38,956 nt of DNA from DATEEG01 sp035525055 (GCA_035525055.1 DATLEZ010000047.1:1-38956); one strand, 5' to 3'; positions 23,753-32,058 are shown, counted from the first letter of the stretch. The notes: a model not told the origin generated them from the letters alone. Translations and numbers: made by a program.

Positions 23753-24991
23753 TTGCCAGCGAAGCCTCGACACTGGAATCTGGCGAACATCAAGCTCACC
23801 GACGTCAACCAGGTCGCCCTCGCCCGCTTCGTCTCCCGCACCGGCGGTGAGGCTGCTTTCTTCGTCGGAATCTGGGGAAAGGCGTCGTTCGAGTTCAACG
23901 CAACCCCGACAGAGCTGGCTTGGGTGATGGCGGCGCTCGGAGTCGCCTCCCTGATCGGATCGGCCGCCGCCGGTCTGGCGGTGGACCGACTCGGACCAAG
24001 GAAAGTCCTGATCCTCAGCGAGCTCGTATTCATCCCGGCGGTCCTTGCTGTGACCCTGGCAACGACCATCACCGGCTTTGCCATCCTGGTTTTCTTCACA
24101 GGTCTGTTCAGCGCGCCGGTCTACACCGCGGTGGCTTCGATGGCACCGTTCCTGACCTCCGACCCGGCCCGGCTCTCCCGCGTCAATAGTCGGATCGAGA
24201 CCGGAAGCTGGGCAGCGTTCATCGTCGGTCCGGCGGCAGGAGCCCTCTTGGCCGACACGGTGTCGCTTGACTCGATCTTCGTACTCGACGCCGTCACTTC
24301 TCTCGTTGGAGTCCTCCTGGTCCTCCCGATCAAGCTGAGGCCGCCAGTGCGACAGGAGGAGAGAGCGGGGTTTCTCGCCGAACTCGTCTCGGGAATCAGG
24401 TACTCCGCCTCCCGGCCTGCCCTGAGATTCATGCTCGTGGCCGGAACGAGTGTGTGGCTCGCCTATGGAGCTTTCAACAGCCTCGAGCCTCTTTTCTACC
24501 GGGAGGTGCTCAAGACCGGCCCGGCGGCTCTCGGGTGGATGAACTCGCTGTTCGGAGTCGGAATGGTGACAGGCACCGTGCTCGTTCCCAGATTGTCCTC
24601 GTTCTGGTGGCGTGCACCGGCCCTACCGGTCCTGGTCGCCCTCAACGGCGCCGCCGGCCTCATCTACGTGTCCACCGACCGGCTGTGGGTGGTGGCGATC
24701 GGAGCGTTCTGCTGGGGATCGGTGATCGGTGTCCTCTCGCCGGTCTACCGAACCCTCGTCCAGTCGGTTACACCGGATCACCTGATGGGCCGGGTGCAGG
24801 GCGCGAGCCAGATGCTCTCGGACACCTTGCGCCTGGTTCCCCTTCTCTTCATTCCCGCCCTGGCGGTCGAATTCGGTATTCAGGGAGTGCTCATCGGCAA
24901 CGTCGTCTCCCTTGGTTTGCTCGGATTGGCGCTGATCCCGTGGTCGCGGAGGTTCGATCAAGTCGCCGTACCCACCCGCCCTGGCACGTAG
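23753..24991 (+). CDS. MFS transporter (enterobactin-exporter/MFS_3-like)
   Basis: 412-aa major facilitator with about 10-12 hydrophobic helices. The A-like loop after helix 2 reads GLAVDRLGPRKVLILSEL, and a matching loop is in the second half. The N-terminal FVSRTGGEAAFF and the C-terminal VYRTLVQSVTPDHLMGRVQGASQMLSDTLRLVPLLF segments are typical of the MFS_3 (EntS-like) group, usually efflux pumps. The substrate is unknown. The start is TTG at 23753, without a clear Shine-Dalgarno; no better start exists downstream before the conserved part. Only 17 nt separate it from the divergent CLC start. Confidence 0.88.
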   Translation: MPAKPRHWNLANIKLTDVNQVALARFVSRTGGEAAFFVGIWGKASFEFNATPTELAWVMAALGVASLIGSAAAGLAVDRLGPRKVLILSELVFIPAVLAVTLATTITGFAILVFFTGLFSAPVYTAVASMAPFLTSDPARLSRVNSRIETGSWAAFIVGPAAGALLADTVSLDSIFVLDAVTSLVGVLLVLPIKLRPPVRQEERAGFLAELVSGIRYSASRPALRFMLVAGTSVWLAYGAFNSLEPLFYREVLKTGPAALGWMNSLFGVGMVTGTVLVPRLSSFWWRAPALPVLVALNGAAGLIYVSTDRLWVVAIGAFCWGSVIGVLSPVYRTLVQSVTPDHLMGRVQGASQMLSDTLRLVPLLFIPALAVEFGIQGVLIGNVVSLGLLGLALIPWSRRFDQVAVPTRPGT

Positions 24992-25014
24992 GGCATTCAG
25001 TCCCGGCAGGCGCA

Positions 25015-25020
25015 TAACCT
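25015..25020 (+). promoter_or_regulatory. -10 box of the leaderless DUF2277 gene
   Basis: TAACCT, 6 nt before the ATG at 25027. No Shine-Dalgarno. Confidence 0.5.
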
Positions 25021-25026
25021 GCAGTC

Positions 25027-25230
25027 ATGTGCCGTTCTATCAAGCAACTTCGTGAAGGCAACGAGCTCGCCACACCGGAAGAGGTCGAAGCCGCCGCCCT
25101 TCAGTTCATCAGGAAGATCTCGGGCTATCGCCAGCCGTCGCGCAAGAACGCCGAAGCCTTCGAAAAGGCTGTCCGGGAGGTCTCGAACTCAGCGAGCCGC
25201 CTGCTCGACTCGATTACCACAGCGGCCTGA
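25027..25230 (+). CDS. DUF2277 family small protein
   Basis: 67 aa, matching the DUF2277 pattern from end to end: MCRSIKQLR at the very N-terminus (Cys2 conserved), ATPEEVEAAALQFIRKISGYRQPS in the middle and a C-terminal helix SNSASRLLDSI. It is a small helical cytoplasmic protein of unknown function, widespread in actinobacteria. The invariant MCRSI at the start codon supports leaderless translation from 25027. A heptamer array begins 8 nt after the stop. Confidence 0.9.
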   Translation: MCRSIKQLREGNELATPEEVEAAALQFIRKISGYRQPSRKNAEAFEKAVREVSNSASRLLDSITTAA

Positions 25231-25238
25231 CGGAAGCG

Positions 25239-25259
25239 TTTTACGTTTTACGTTTTACG
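25239..25259. repeat. Heptamer array TTTTACG x3
   Basis: Three perfect TTTTACG units just after the DUF2277 stop, the same unit family as 17655-17689 and 20458-20478. Confidence 0.85.
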
Positions 25260-25302
25260 TTTGGAGCCGGGCTCTTGATCGCTCCGCCTGGCCTCCCTGA
25301 CA

Positions 25303-25352
25303 CTTTTGGCGCGGAGTTCTGCTCCCCTGGTGTCGATCGTCCGCGCCAAAAG
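25303..25352. terminator. 13-bp perfect inverted repeat between convergent genes
   Basis: CTTTTGGCGCGGA (25303-25315) and its exact complement TCCGCGCCAAAAG (25340-25352) flank 24 nt. It lies between the DUF2277 gene and the convergent cyclodeaminase-family gene. The outer A/T pairs give a T-run on either strand, so a bidirectional terminator is the simplest reading; the long loop leaves an operator possible. Confidence 0.5.
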
Positions 25353-25387
25353 ATGGTGATTTTCTCCGAGGGTTGTGACGGCGGTGG

Positions 25388-26257
25388 TCAGCCGAGTCTT
25401 TGGCCAAGGCCGAGTTCGGCCGCGCGCCTCAAGGCGACGATCGCGGCAGCTACATCCTGGGATGCGATTCCGACCGACTTGAACATGGTGACGTCTTCTC
25501 CCACCTGGGGATGACGCCCCGCCAGAACGTCGCCGATCGTGCATACCGGGGGACGGTCGGCCTGGATCAGGTCGCCAGCCTCTGCCACGGCAGCTTCTAT
25601 ATCGTCAACCACCACGTACGCCCGCCGGACTGTCTCAGCCGGGATCTCACACATCTCCGGCGTGTAGGCCCCGACGGCGTTGATATGAGTTCCGGGTTTC
25701 ACTGCATCGTCACTGAACAGCGGCAGCAGAGAAGGCGTCGCGGTCGAGACGATATCTGCCGCGGCGACGGCCTCATCAGCATCAGCGACCGCCTCCCCAC
25801 CGACCCGTTCGGCCAGCGCGGTGGCTCGCTGAAAGTCGCGACTCCACACCAGGGTGCGCTCGATGGTCCGTACCGTTCGGACAGCTTCGATCTGATCGAA
25901 GGCCATGGCCCCGGCCCCGAGCATCGCCAGCACTTTGGCTTCACTTCGAGAAAACAGGCGGGTGGCGAGACCCGCACCGGCGCCGGTTCGAATCGCGGTG
26001 AGGACAGGTCCGTCGACAAAACCAACCGGCGAACCGTCGGCTCCAAAGACCACGATGATCCCGACCGGGTTGCCCGGCACCACCGACACGACCTTCACCC
26101 CCGAGTCGGCACCCGCCCGTCCCGGCATAAACAGCGATCCCCCGAGAAGGGTCCGTAGGGGTACTTCCCGGTCGTCACCGAACGCGGTCTCCATGGACTC
26201 GATGGCGGCGGCCATAGAAAGCGCAGCCCTGGTAGCCGCGGCGTCGAGATAGAGCAT
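25388..26257 (-). CDS. Ornithine cyclodeaminase / mu-crystallin family protein
   Basis: 289 aa, slightly shorter than the usual 310-330. N-terminal MLYLDAAATRAALSMAAAIESMETAF is followed by the SGVKVVSVVPGN segment with the conserved Lys. An NAD(P) Rossmann motif (AMLGAGAMAFDQIEAV, where relatives have GxGxQA) comes next, then DIVSTATPSLLPLF and GTHINAVGAYTPEMCEIP. Members deaminate or reduce amino acids and imines; the exact reaction cannot be read. ATG 26257 is chosen over GTG 26317, because the stretch between is a heptamer array (GAGGTTY units) and would add a non-conserved leader. The NYN gene lies upstream on the same strand. Confidence 0.85.
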   Translation of the reverse strand: MLYLDAAATRAALSMAAAIESMETAFGDDREVPLRTLLGGSLFMPGRAGADSGVKVVSVVPGNPVGIIVVFGADGSPVGFVDGPVLTAIRTGAGAGLATRLFSRSEAKVLAMLGAGAMAFDQIEAVRTVRTIERTLVWSRDFQRATALAERVGGEAVADADEAVAAADIVSTATPSLLPLFSDDAVKPGTHINAVGAYTPEMCEIPAETVRRAYVVVDDIEAAVAEAGDLIQADRPPVCTIGDVLAGRHPQVGEDVTMFKSVGIASQDVAAAIVALRRAAELGLGQRLG

Positions 26258-26263
26258 CTGATC

Positions 26264-26291
26264 AGAGGTTGAGGTTTGAAATTCGAGGTTC
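26264..26291. repeat. Diverged heptamer array GAGGTTY x4
   Basis: Units AGAGGTT, GAGGTTT, GAAATTC, GAGGTTC followed by GAAC, a 7-nt period with substitutions. It lies between the NYN stop and the cyclodeaminase-family start. Confidence 0.65.
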
Positions 26292-26320
26292 GAACCGGCC
26301 CCGGGCTTGACCGTCACGAC

Positions 26321-27376
26321 TCAAGGCACGCTCACCCTGTAATCACCAAGGCTGTCGTCCCATTCGAGTTGGACCGTTCCCTTGGTGGCAGCGGCCTTGA
26401 GGAATTGGAGAAACCCGCCGTAGCCGAACTTCTTCTCAGAGAACTCGGGGTTGCGCTTGCGCACCTGGTTCTTGAGGCCGGACAACAACGGAGGGCCGGA
26501 GCTCTTCTTCTGAAGATCGGCGACGACCGACTTGAGGAGGTCGAAGGCCTCGTTCTCTCCGCCACCGTCCTGAGGGAATTGAACGACGGGATCGCCCTTG
26601 GCCGGGCCCTCGGTAAGTTCGATCGCCCCGCGCTCTTCGAGATGCCGCAGCATTTCTCCAAAGCCTCTGAACCCGTAGTCCGCTTCGCTGAACGTCGAGT
26701 CCTTTCTCAGAAGCGCACGCTTGAGGGAGGATGCCAACACGGCGTCGCCGCTGGAACGCTGAAGGCCGGCCAGAGTACGAGTGATCAAAGTCTCGAGGTC
26801 CTCGGTGGCCTCGTCGGGTTCCTCGACCACCGAAGGAGGCTCCGGCTCCCGCGGCTTGCGACGGGCCGGTGCCGCCCTCTCCTGCCTGGTCGGTGCCTCA
26901 ACCCCTTCGAGACTCTCATAGAAGAGGAACTCGTCGCAGGCCGGTGGCAGGAGTGCGGAGGTGGAGGCCTTGATCCCGACTCCGATCACTCGCTTGTTCA
27001 ACTCCCGGAGCTTGTGGACTAATGGGGTGAAGTCCGAGTCGCCGGTGCCGATCACGAATGTCGTTACGTAGTCTCGCTCGAACGCGAGCTCGATGGCGTC
27101 GACGGCCATCTTGATGTCGGCCGCGTTCTTGCGTGAAGCTCCGAGGCGCTGGGGGATCTCGATGAGTTCGACGTGATGGCGGGTCAGCATCCGCCGGGCT
27201 TCATCGAACATCGACCAATCCGCGTAGGCCCGGCGTGAAACGACCCGGCCTCGCTCGGCCAGGGCATCGGCGATGGGCTTCAAATCGAACTCGTGTCCCC
27301 TGAGTGCCTCCCGGGCGCCGATCGCCAGGTTCTCAAAGTCCAAGAAAAGGGCGATCCGTTCTTCTTCGGGGGTCAT
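26321..27376 (-). CDS. NYN-domain RNase-like protein with two OST-HTH/LOTUS domains
   Basis: 351 aa. The N-terminal NYN (LabA-like, PIN-fold) domain covers about residues 5-155. Its acidic metal-site residues are in FLDFEN (D13), ADIKMAVDA (D87) and GTGDSDF (D113, D115), all present, so nuclease activity is plausible. A Pro/Glu-rich linker leads to two OST-HTH (LOTUS) domains (about 197-270 and 280-351), each with the F(R/G)GFxxxLxxLxxxG helix pattern (YGFRGFGEMLRHLEERG, FGYGGFLQFLKAAATKG). LOTUS domains bind RNA or G-rich structures. ATG 27376 has TAACCT 7 nt upstream, a leaderless start. Confidence 0.9.
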   Translation of the reverse strand: MTPEEERIALFLDFENLAIGAREALRGHEFDLKPIADALAERGRVVSRRAYADWSMFDEARRMLTRHHVELIEIPQRLGASRKNAADIKMAVDAIELAFERDYVTTFVIGTGDSDFTPLVHKLRELNKRVIGVGIKASTSALLPPACDEFLFYESLEGVEAPTRQERAAPARRKPREPEPPSVVEEPDEATEDLETLITRTLAGLQRSSGDAVLASSLKRALLRKDSTFSEADYGFRGFGEMLRHLEERGAIELTEGPAKGDPVVQFPQDGGGENEAFDLLKSVVADLQKKSSGPPLLSGLKNQVRKRNPEFSEKKFGYGGFLQFLKAAATKGTVQLEWDDSLGDYRVSVP

Positions 27377-27383
27377 GCAGGGG

Positions 27384-27389
27384 AGGTTA
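27384..27389 (-). promoter_or_regulatory. -10 box of the leaderless NYN gene
   Basis: TAACCT on the minus strand, 7 nt before the ATG at 27376. Confidence 0.5.
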
Positions 27390-27428
27390 GAGGGCGGCCC
27401 GCGTGATGCAGACGTGCGCGTCAAGCCG

Positions 27429-27456
27429 AGACGCCAGCCGCCAGACGCCAGCCGCC
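27429..27456. repeat. Heptamer array AGACGCC/AGCCGCC x4
   Basis: Strict alternation of AGACGCC and AGCCGCC, four units in 28 bp, between the NYN promoter and the 3' end of tRNA-Arg. Confidence 0.85.
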
Positions 27457-27469
27457 AGCAATATGACTG

Positions 27470-27542
27470 TGCGCCCGGAGGGAGTCGAACCCCCGACGCC
27501 CGCCTTAGGACGGCGGCGCTCTATCCGCTGAGCTACGGGCGC
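27470..27542 (-). tRNA. tRNA-Arg (CCT)
   Basis: A 73-nt cloverleaf on the minus strand. Acceptor GCGCCCG pairs with CGGGCGC, the D-arm is GCTC...GAGC, the anticodon stem CCGCC/GGCGG holds the loop GTCCTAA with anticodon CCT (reads AGG), and the T-loop is TTCGACT. CCA is not encoded. Confidence 0.95.
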
Positions 27543-27555
27543 GAATGTGGCCTGA

Positions 27556-27565
27556 AAGGTAGCCT
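27556..27565. promoter_or_regulatory. Overlapping divergent -10 boxes
   Basis: The 10-bp AAGGTAGCCT contains TAGCCT on plus (27560-27565), 7 nt before the GTG at 27573, and TACCTT on minus (27556-27561), 13 nt before the tRNA-Arg 5' end. It looks like a bidirectional promoter with shared bases. Confidence 0.5.
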
Positions 27566-27572
27566 CCCGCCC

Positions 27573-27866
27573 GTGAATTCTCAGCAGGCCCCAAACCCTC
27601 AAAATTCAGGCCTTCAGAAGGTCTGGGGCATTGTCGGCCTGCTCGCCTACCTCGTTGTTGGCGCGTTTCCTTATCTGACATCCGGGCTGATGGTTCCCGG
27701 ACCCTGGCTCTACATCCTCTGGGCGATATGGCTGGTCGGGGCGGGGATCGCCTGGCGCACCTTTCAAAGACGTCCGGCCATGGTCCTGTTGTTTGCCCCG
27801 GCGGCGGTGGCGTTCTGGTTCCTCTATGTCACGGTCGGGGAGCAACTGCTGGGCTGGACCGCCTAG
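27573..27866 (+). CDS. Small three-helix membrane protein
   Basis: 97 aa starting at GTG, preceded at 7 nt by TAGCCT and without a Shine-Dalgarno, so probably leaderless. After a polar N-terminus (VNSQQAPNPQNSG) there are three hydrophobic helices: VWGIVGLLAYLVVGAFPYL, PWLYILWAIWLVGAGIAW and MVLLFAPAAVAFWFLYVTVG. A basic loop FQRRP between the second and third helix suggests orientation. No family recognised; small uncharacterised 3-TM proteins of this size are common in actinobacteria. It is followed after 103 nt by the KimA-like gene on the same strand. Confidence 0.7.
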   Translation: MNSQQAPNPQNSGLQKVWGIVGLLAYLVVGAFPYLTSGLMVPGPWLYILWAIWLVGAGIAWRTFQRRPAMVLLFAPAAVAFWFLYVTVGEQLLGWTA

Positions 27867-27969
27867 GTCGGTCGACCCTTCCGCGAGTACCACCGAAGAT
27901 TGATTACGCCTTCGGGGTGAGTAGTAATAACCTGAGCGGTCGCGCCTGAGCAGTCGGCGTCAAGGAGAT

Positions 27970-30354
27970 TTGGTTCGTTGGGCTGACTTCAAGCGTCGGC
28001 TGATCGGAAAGCCGCTTGCCTCAGATCAGGCACAGCACCAGTTGCTACCCAAGCGGCTGGCCCTTCCCGTATTTGCGTCCGACCCCCTGTCCTCGGTTGC
28101 TTACGCGACCGAGGAGGCGATGCTCGTATTGGCTTTGGCCGGGGCCGGCGCCTTCGTGCACCTGACGCCGATCTCGCTCGCTATCGCCACCCTGTTGACG
28201 ATTGTCATCATCAGTTACAGGCAGACGATCAAGGCCTATCCAAACGGCGGTGGCGCCTTCATCGTCGCCAACGACAACATCGGCCTCGGGGCCGGAGTGG
28301 TAGCGGCGTCGGCCCTTCTGACCGACTACACGTTGACCGTGGCGGTCTCGATGGCCGCCGGAGTGGCGGCCGTCACCTCCGCCCTGCCCGATCTCCTCCC
28401 CTATCGGGTGCCCCTGGCGATCGGGTTCGTGGCGCTCGTGACGATCGCCAACCTGCGGGGAGCCAAAGAGTCTTCAAACCTCTTCGCCCTGCCGACCTAC
28501 GCCTTCGTCACGACGGTATTCACAATGCTGATCGTCGGGTTCGTCGAGTGCGCCGATGGCGAATGCCCGCAGGCCGCTTCGGCAAGTGCCGACATTGAAC
28601 CGATCGCCGCAGTGTCACTCTTGTTGATCCTGCGGGCGTTTGCCTCCGGGTCGACAGCCTTGACCGGAGTCGAGGCGGTGGCCGACGGAGTCCAGGCCTT
28701 CCGACCACCCAAGGCCAAAAACGCGGCGGCGACCCTGACGATCATGGGTGCGATCTCCGTCACGATGTTCCTGGGGATCTCCACCCTGGCACGCCTGTTC
28801 CAGGTTCGGATTTCAGAGGACACGGTCGACACTTACGGAACCGTCATATCCCAGATCGGCCGGGCAGCATTCAACGGTGGGGTCGGATTCTGGATCCTGC
28901 AGGTATTCACGGCCGGCATCCTCTTCCTTGCCGCCAACACCGCCTATCAGGACTTTCCGCGCCTGTCGGCCATCCTCGCACGGCACAAGTTGATGCCCCG
29001 CCAGTTCCGCAACCTCGGTGACCGCCTCGTCTTCTCGAATGGCGTTTTGGTCCTGGCCACGGTCGCATCGTTGTTGATCTGGGCCTTTGACGCCCAGGTT
29101 TCGCGGTTGATCCAGCTGTACGTGGTCGGCGTGTTCCTTAGCTTCACGCTGAGCCAGACCGGCATGGTGCGGCGTTGGATGCGGCTACGCGGGCCGGGCT
29201 GGCTTCGCTCGGCCATTGTCAACGGGATCGGTGCCGCCACGACCGCCGTAGTCCTGGTCGTCATCGCGTCTGTGAAATTCACCCACGGCGCCTGGATCGT
29301 CATCGCCGCCATTCCGATCATCGTTCTCGGGATGCTGGGGATCCGACGGCACTACATGGGAGTGGCCGACCGCCTCCGCCTCGTCGGAGAGCCGACCATG
29401 CCTCGCTCGAACCGGGCCTTCGTGCTGGCCAGCCACACGGGTCGCGCCACCGAGCGCGCCATCGAATACGCCGAGATGATCCAACCCGAGACCATCACCG
29501 TCGTCCATGTGCGCGAGCCCGGGGATGACGACCTGCTCGACACCTGGGATCGCCTATATCCGGATCATCCACTCCACCTGATTGATGCCGATGACGGGCG
29601 GCCGTTCAGATCGCTGCGGGATGCAGTGCAGAGAGAAGCCGCTTCGCATCTCGAATCCTTTATCACCGTGATCATCCCCGAGCTGGTCAGGAGGAGAAGG
29701 CTCGGTTCCCTACTGGTCCACCCCCACGGAATCGTGGTGAAGCTGTTGCTGCTGTTCGTTCCACGGGTGGTGGTGACCGACCTGACCTACCAGCGACGTC
29801 AGAGCCGATCCACCGATGTCATCCGCGACCCCGACCACATCGTCAGCCAGCAAGTGGTGGTCTTGACGTCCGATGTAACGATTCCGGTCAGGCGTGCCCT
29901 TGGCTATGTGAAGCTGCTCAATGCACCCAACGTCATAGCCGCCCATCTCGACACGGATGCTGATCAACGTGACCGCATCCTCCGCAACTGGGACCCGGAT
30001 TTCGGCGAGCTCCAGATCCTTGAGAGCCCCTATCGGGGTTTGACGAAACCATTGGTTCGCTATGTCCGAAGATTGCGCAGAGACGCCGAGCCCGGCGTGC
30101 TCATCCATGTGGTCATCCCCGAATTCGTGGTTCCCGGCTTCTGGAGCCAGATACTCCACAACCAGACCGCCTTCGCAATCAAGGCCAGCATGATCTTCGA
30201 GCCCGGCGTGGCGGTCTCCTCGATCCCCTGGCACCTGGCCAGCGCCCCAAATTCCGGCGAAAGCCTCGCCCACTCCAACGGCCTTGAGCCAACCGAGGTT
30301 GGCGACGGCCTCGAGCCTGCCCAGACCGACGGTGGGGACGCCAACCCCGCCTGA
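27970..30354 (+). CDS. KimA-like APC-family K+ transporter
   Basis: 794 aa. About 12 membrane helices (residues 25-450) are followed by a large cytoplasmic part. The N-terminus FKRRLIGKPL...LPVFASDPLSSVAYATEE matches KimA/YdaO-type proton-coupled K+ importers. Residues that bind K+ or H+ in KimA have counterparts: D38, Y45, D119 and Y120 (LLTDYTLT). The soluble C-terminal region (about 480-760) looks like two UspA-like alpha/beta units (FVLASHTGRATERAIEYAEMI and QQVVVLTSDVTIPVRRALGYVK), then a Pro/Gly tail. The start is TTG with AAGGAG only 2 nt away, a short spacing. KimA in Bacillus is under a c-di-AMP riboswitch; I see no such element in the 100-nt leader. Confidence 0.85.
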   Translation: MVRWADFKRRLIGKPLASDQAQHQLLPKRLALPVFASDPLSSVAYATEEAMLVLALAGAGAFVHLTPISLAIATLLTIVIISYRQTIKAYPNGGGAFIVANDNIGLGAGVVAASALLTDYTLTVAVSMAAGVAAVTSALPDLLPYRVPLAIGFVALVTIANLRGAKESSNLFALPTYAFVTTVFTMLIVGFVECADGECPQAASASADIEPIAAVSLLLILRAFASGSTALTGVEAVADGVQAFRPPKAKNAAATLTIMGAISVTMFLGISTLARLFQVRISEDTVDTYGTVISQIGRAAFNGGVGFWILQVFTAGILFLAANTAYQDFPRLSAILARHKLMPRQFRNLGDRLVFSNGVLVLATVASLLIWAFDAQVSRLIQLYVVGVFLSFTLSQTGMVRRWMRLRGPGWLRSAIVNGIGAATTAVVLVVIASVKFTHGAWIVIAAIPIIVLGMLGIRRHYMGVADRLRLVGEPTMPRSNRAFVLASHTGRATERAIEYAEMIQPETITVVHVREPGDDDLLDTWDRLYPDHPLHLIDADDGRPFRSLRDAVQREAASHLESFITVIIPELVRRRRLGSLLVHPHGIVVKLLLLFVPRVVVTDLTYQRRQSRSTDVIRDPDHIVSQQVVVLTSDVTIPVRRALGYVKLLNAPNVIAAHLDTDADQRDRILRNWDPDFGELQILESPYRGLTKPLVRYVRRLRRDAEPGVLIHVVIPEFVVPGFWSQILHNQTAFAIKASMIFEPGVAVSSIPWHLASAPNSGESLAHSNGLEPTEVGDGLEPAQTDGGDANPA

Positions 30355-30396
30355 ACCTTCCCACGGCGCTTCCGTTCGGGATAGCCTCGTTGTGAC

Positions 30397-31845
30397 ATGA
30401 CAGACCCGGGGACGGGGACCACTTCGGTCCAGCCACATTTCGAGCCGCTTTCTCACCTCGACGCGTCCTTCCTGGCGCTCGAGTCCCCCAGCACCCACAT
30501 GCACGTTGGGGCGGTGGTCCAGTTCGAGGCGGCGCAACTCAAGCTCCCCGACGGCGGCATCGACATCGCCCGGATCAAAGCCCACATCCTCGGCAAGCTG
30601 CAGTACATCCCGCGATATCGCCAGCGGCTCGCATATGTGCCTGCCACCCGCCATCCAGTGTGGGTCGACGACGAACACTTCAACTTCGACTATCACGTCC
30701 GCCACACGAGTCTTCCCCGACCCGGGACGGACGAACAGCTGAAGCTTCTGGCCGGAAGAATCGTGTCCCAGCAACTCGATCGAGCAAAACCGCTCTGGGA
30801 ACTATGGGTTGTCGAAGGGCTCGACAGCGATCGCTTTGCCATCATCGCCAAGATCCACCACTGCATGATCGATGGCGTGTCCGGCATCGATCTCACCGGC
30901 ATCCTCCTGAACGTCGTTTCGACGACTGAAGTCGAGCAGCCGGATGACTGGACCCCGCGGCCGACTCCATCCAGCACCCAACTGGTCGTCGCCGAGGCGG
31001 CCCGGATAACTCGCCGGACAGTCGACTCGATGAGCAGCCTCCGTTCGCTCCGGAGCCGCAGCCGGGAACTGGCGCTGGTGGGAGGAGGCAGGGCATTTGC
31101 AGCCTTCAACTCGTTGCGGTCGGGCTGGCTGTCGGCTGCTTCGCGGACCCCGCTCAACCCCGACCTGGGTCCCAACCGGCGGGTCGACTGGACCGAGAGC
31201 AGTCTCGAGGACATCAAGGAGATCCGCCGGGCGCTGGGAGGCTCGGTCAACGATGTCCTTCTCGCCGTGGTCGCCGGGGCGGTCCGTCACTTCCTCCTCG
31301 AGGAAAGGCAATTCAACGTCGACGGAATCGAGTTTCGGGCGATGGTGCCCGTCTCCACCCGCCAGGCCGATCAACGCGGGTCGCTTGGCAATCAAGTGGC
31401 GATGTGGCTCGTCAACATGCCGCTGTCCGAGCCCGAGCCGCTGGCCCGCTTACAGAAGCTCCATCAGGAGACCGCCCGCCTCAAACAGACCAATCAGGCG
31501 CTCGGCGCTTCGACCCTGGTCGAACTATCACGAGGCACCCCTTTGACTCTCATCTCAATGGCCAACCGGGTAGTGGGCCCGATTGTTCGGCCTTTCAACC
31601 TGACGGTCACCAACGTTCCCGGCCCCCAATTCCCGATGTACCTGCTCGAAGCGAAGATGATCGCGAGCTTCCCCATCGTCCCTCTCTGGTCCCAGCACGG
31701 GCTTGGTCTGGCGATCTTCTCCTACGACGGCAACCTCCATTGGGGTATCCACGCCGACTTCGATGCGATCCCCGACACCGATCTGGTGGCGGCCGCGATC
31801 AGTACTGCGATCAAGGAGTTGCTGGACACCGCCCGCGCGAGTTGA
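30397..31845 (+). CDS. Wax ester synthase / diacylglycerol acyltransferase (WS/DGAT)
   Basis: 482 aa. The catalytic motif HHxxxDG reads HHCMIDG (H154-G160), with H155 and D159 as the key residues. The N-terminal PLSHLDASFLALESPSTHMHVGAV, the ND-type segment GGSVNDVLLAVVAGAVRHFL and the C-terminal FNLTVTNVPGPQFPMYLLEAKM are family hallmarks. The enzyme esterifies fatty alcohols or diacylglycerol with acyl-CoA, making storage lipid; this fits actinobacteria and may use acyl-CoA of the kind made by the synthetase at 14.1-16.0 kb (inference). TAGCCT lies 9 nt before the ATG. It follows the KimA-like gene by 42 nt. Confidence 0.93.
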   Translation: MTDPGTGTTSVQPHFEPLSHLDASFLALESPSTHMHVGAVVQFEAAQLKLPDGGIDIARIKAHILGKLQYIPRYRQRLAYVPATRHPVWVDDEHFNFDYHVRHTSLPRPGTDEQLKLLAGRIVSQQLDRAKPLWELWVVEGLDSDRFAIIAKIHHCMIDGVSGIDLTGILLNVVSTTEVEQPDDWTPRPTPSSTQLVVAEAARITRRTVDSMSSLRSLRSRSRELALVGGGRAFAAFNSLRSGWLSAASRTPLNPDLGPNRRVDWTESSLEDIKEIRRALGGSVNDVLLAVVAGAVRHFLLEERQFNVDGIEFRAMVPVSTRQADQRGSLGNQVAMWLVNMPLSEPEPLARLQKLHQETARLKQTNQALGASTLVELSRGTPLTLISMANRVVGPIVRPFNLTVTNVPGPQFPMYLLEAKMIASFPIVPLWSQHGLGLAIFSYDGNLHWGIHADFDAIPDTDLVAAAISTAIKELLDTARAS

Positions 31846-31859
31846 CAGTGGTATTGGGA

Positions 31860-32058
31860 AGGAATCACTGAAGGAAGGACGAGATCCTCCCGCCAAATTT
31901 GGTCGCTCACGCCCGCTCTAGACCAAATCTGGTCACTGGCGATCGAGTACCGGGACCTAATAACCGAATTACGCCCTGAGCGCGAGCCAGTGACCGAATA
32001 ACGGCTGACGGACCCATACCAACCAGAATTTGGAGCAGTCATTCCTTCGCTGATTCCT
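31860..32058. mobile_element. MITE-like inverted-repeat element, 199 bp, no ORF
   Basis: Terminal inverted repeats of 21 bp lie at 31860-31880 and 32038-32058 (18 of 21 positions match; left end AGGAATCACTGAAGGAAGG). Inside are a perfect 10-bp pair GGTCACTGGC (31931-31940) / GCCAGTGACC (31986-31995) and a 7-bp pair CCAAATT (31893-31899) / AATTTGG (32027-32033). The inner pairs are centred at 31963 and the outer at 31959, so the whole element can fold as one long interrupted hairpin. No coding potential is seen. It sits between the WS/DGAT and CvpA-CAP stops. A clear target duplication is not visible. A structured RNA or double terminator is the alternative. Confidence 0.5.

Noticed and set aside
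27867..27969. c-di-AMP (ydaO-type) riboswitch before the KimA-like gene
   Set aside because: The gap is only about 100 nt and lacks the conserved ydaO core; only a weak CCGAAG/CTTCGG hairpin is present.
29710..30774. 354-aa minus-strand frame across the KimA-like and WS/DGAT genes
   Set aside because: It spans two clear plus-strand genes and their gap and has no domain; a shadow frame.
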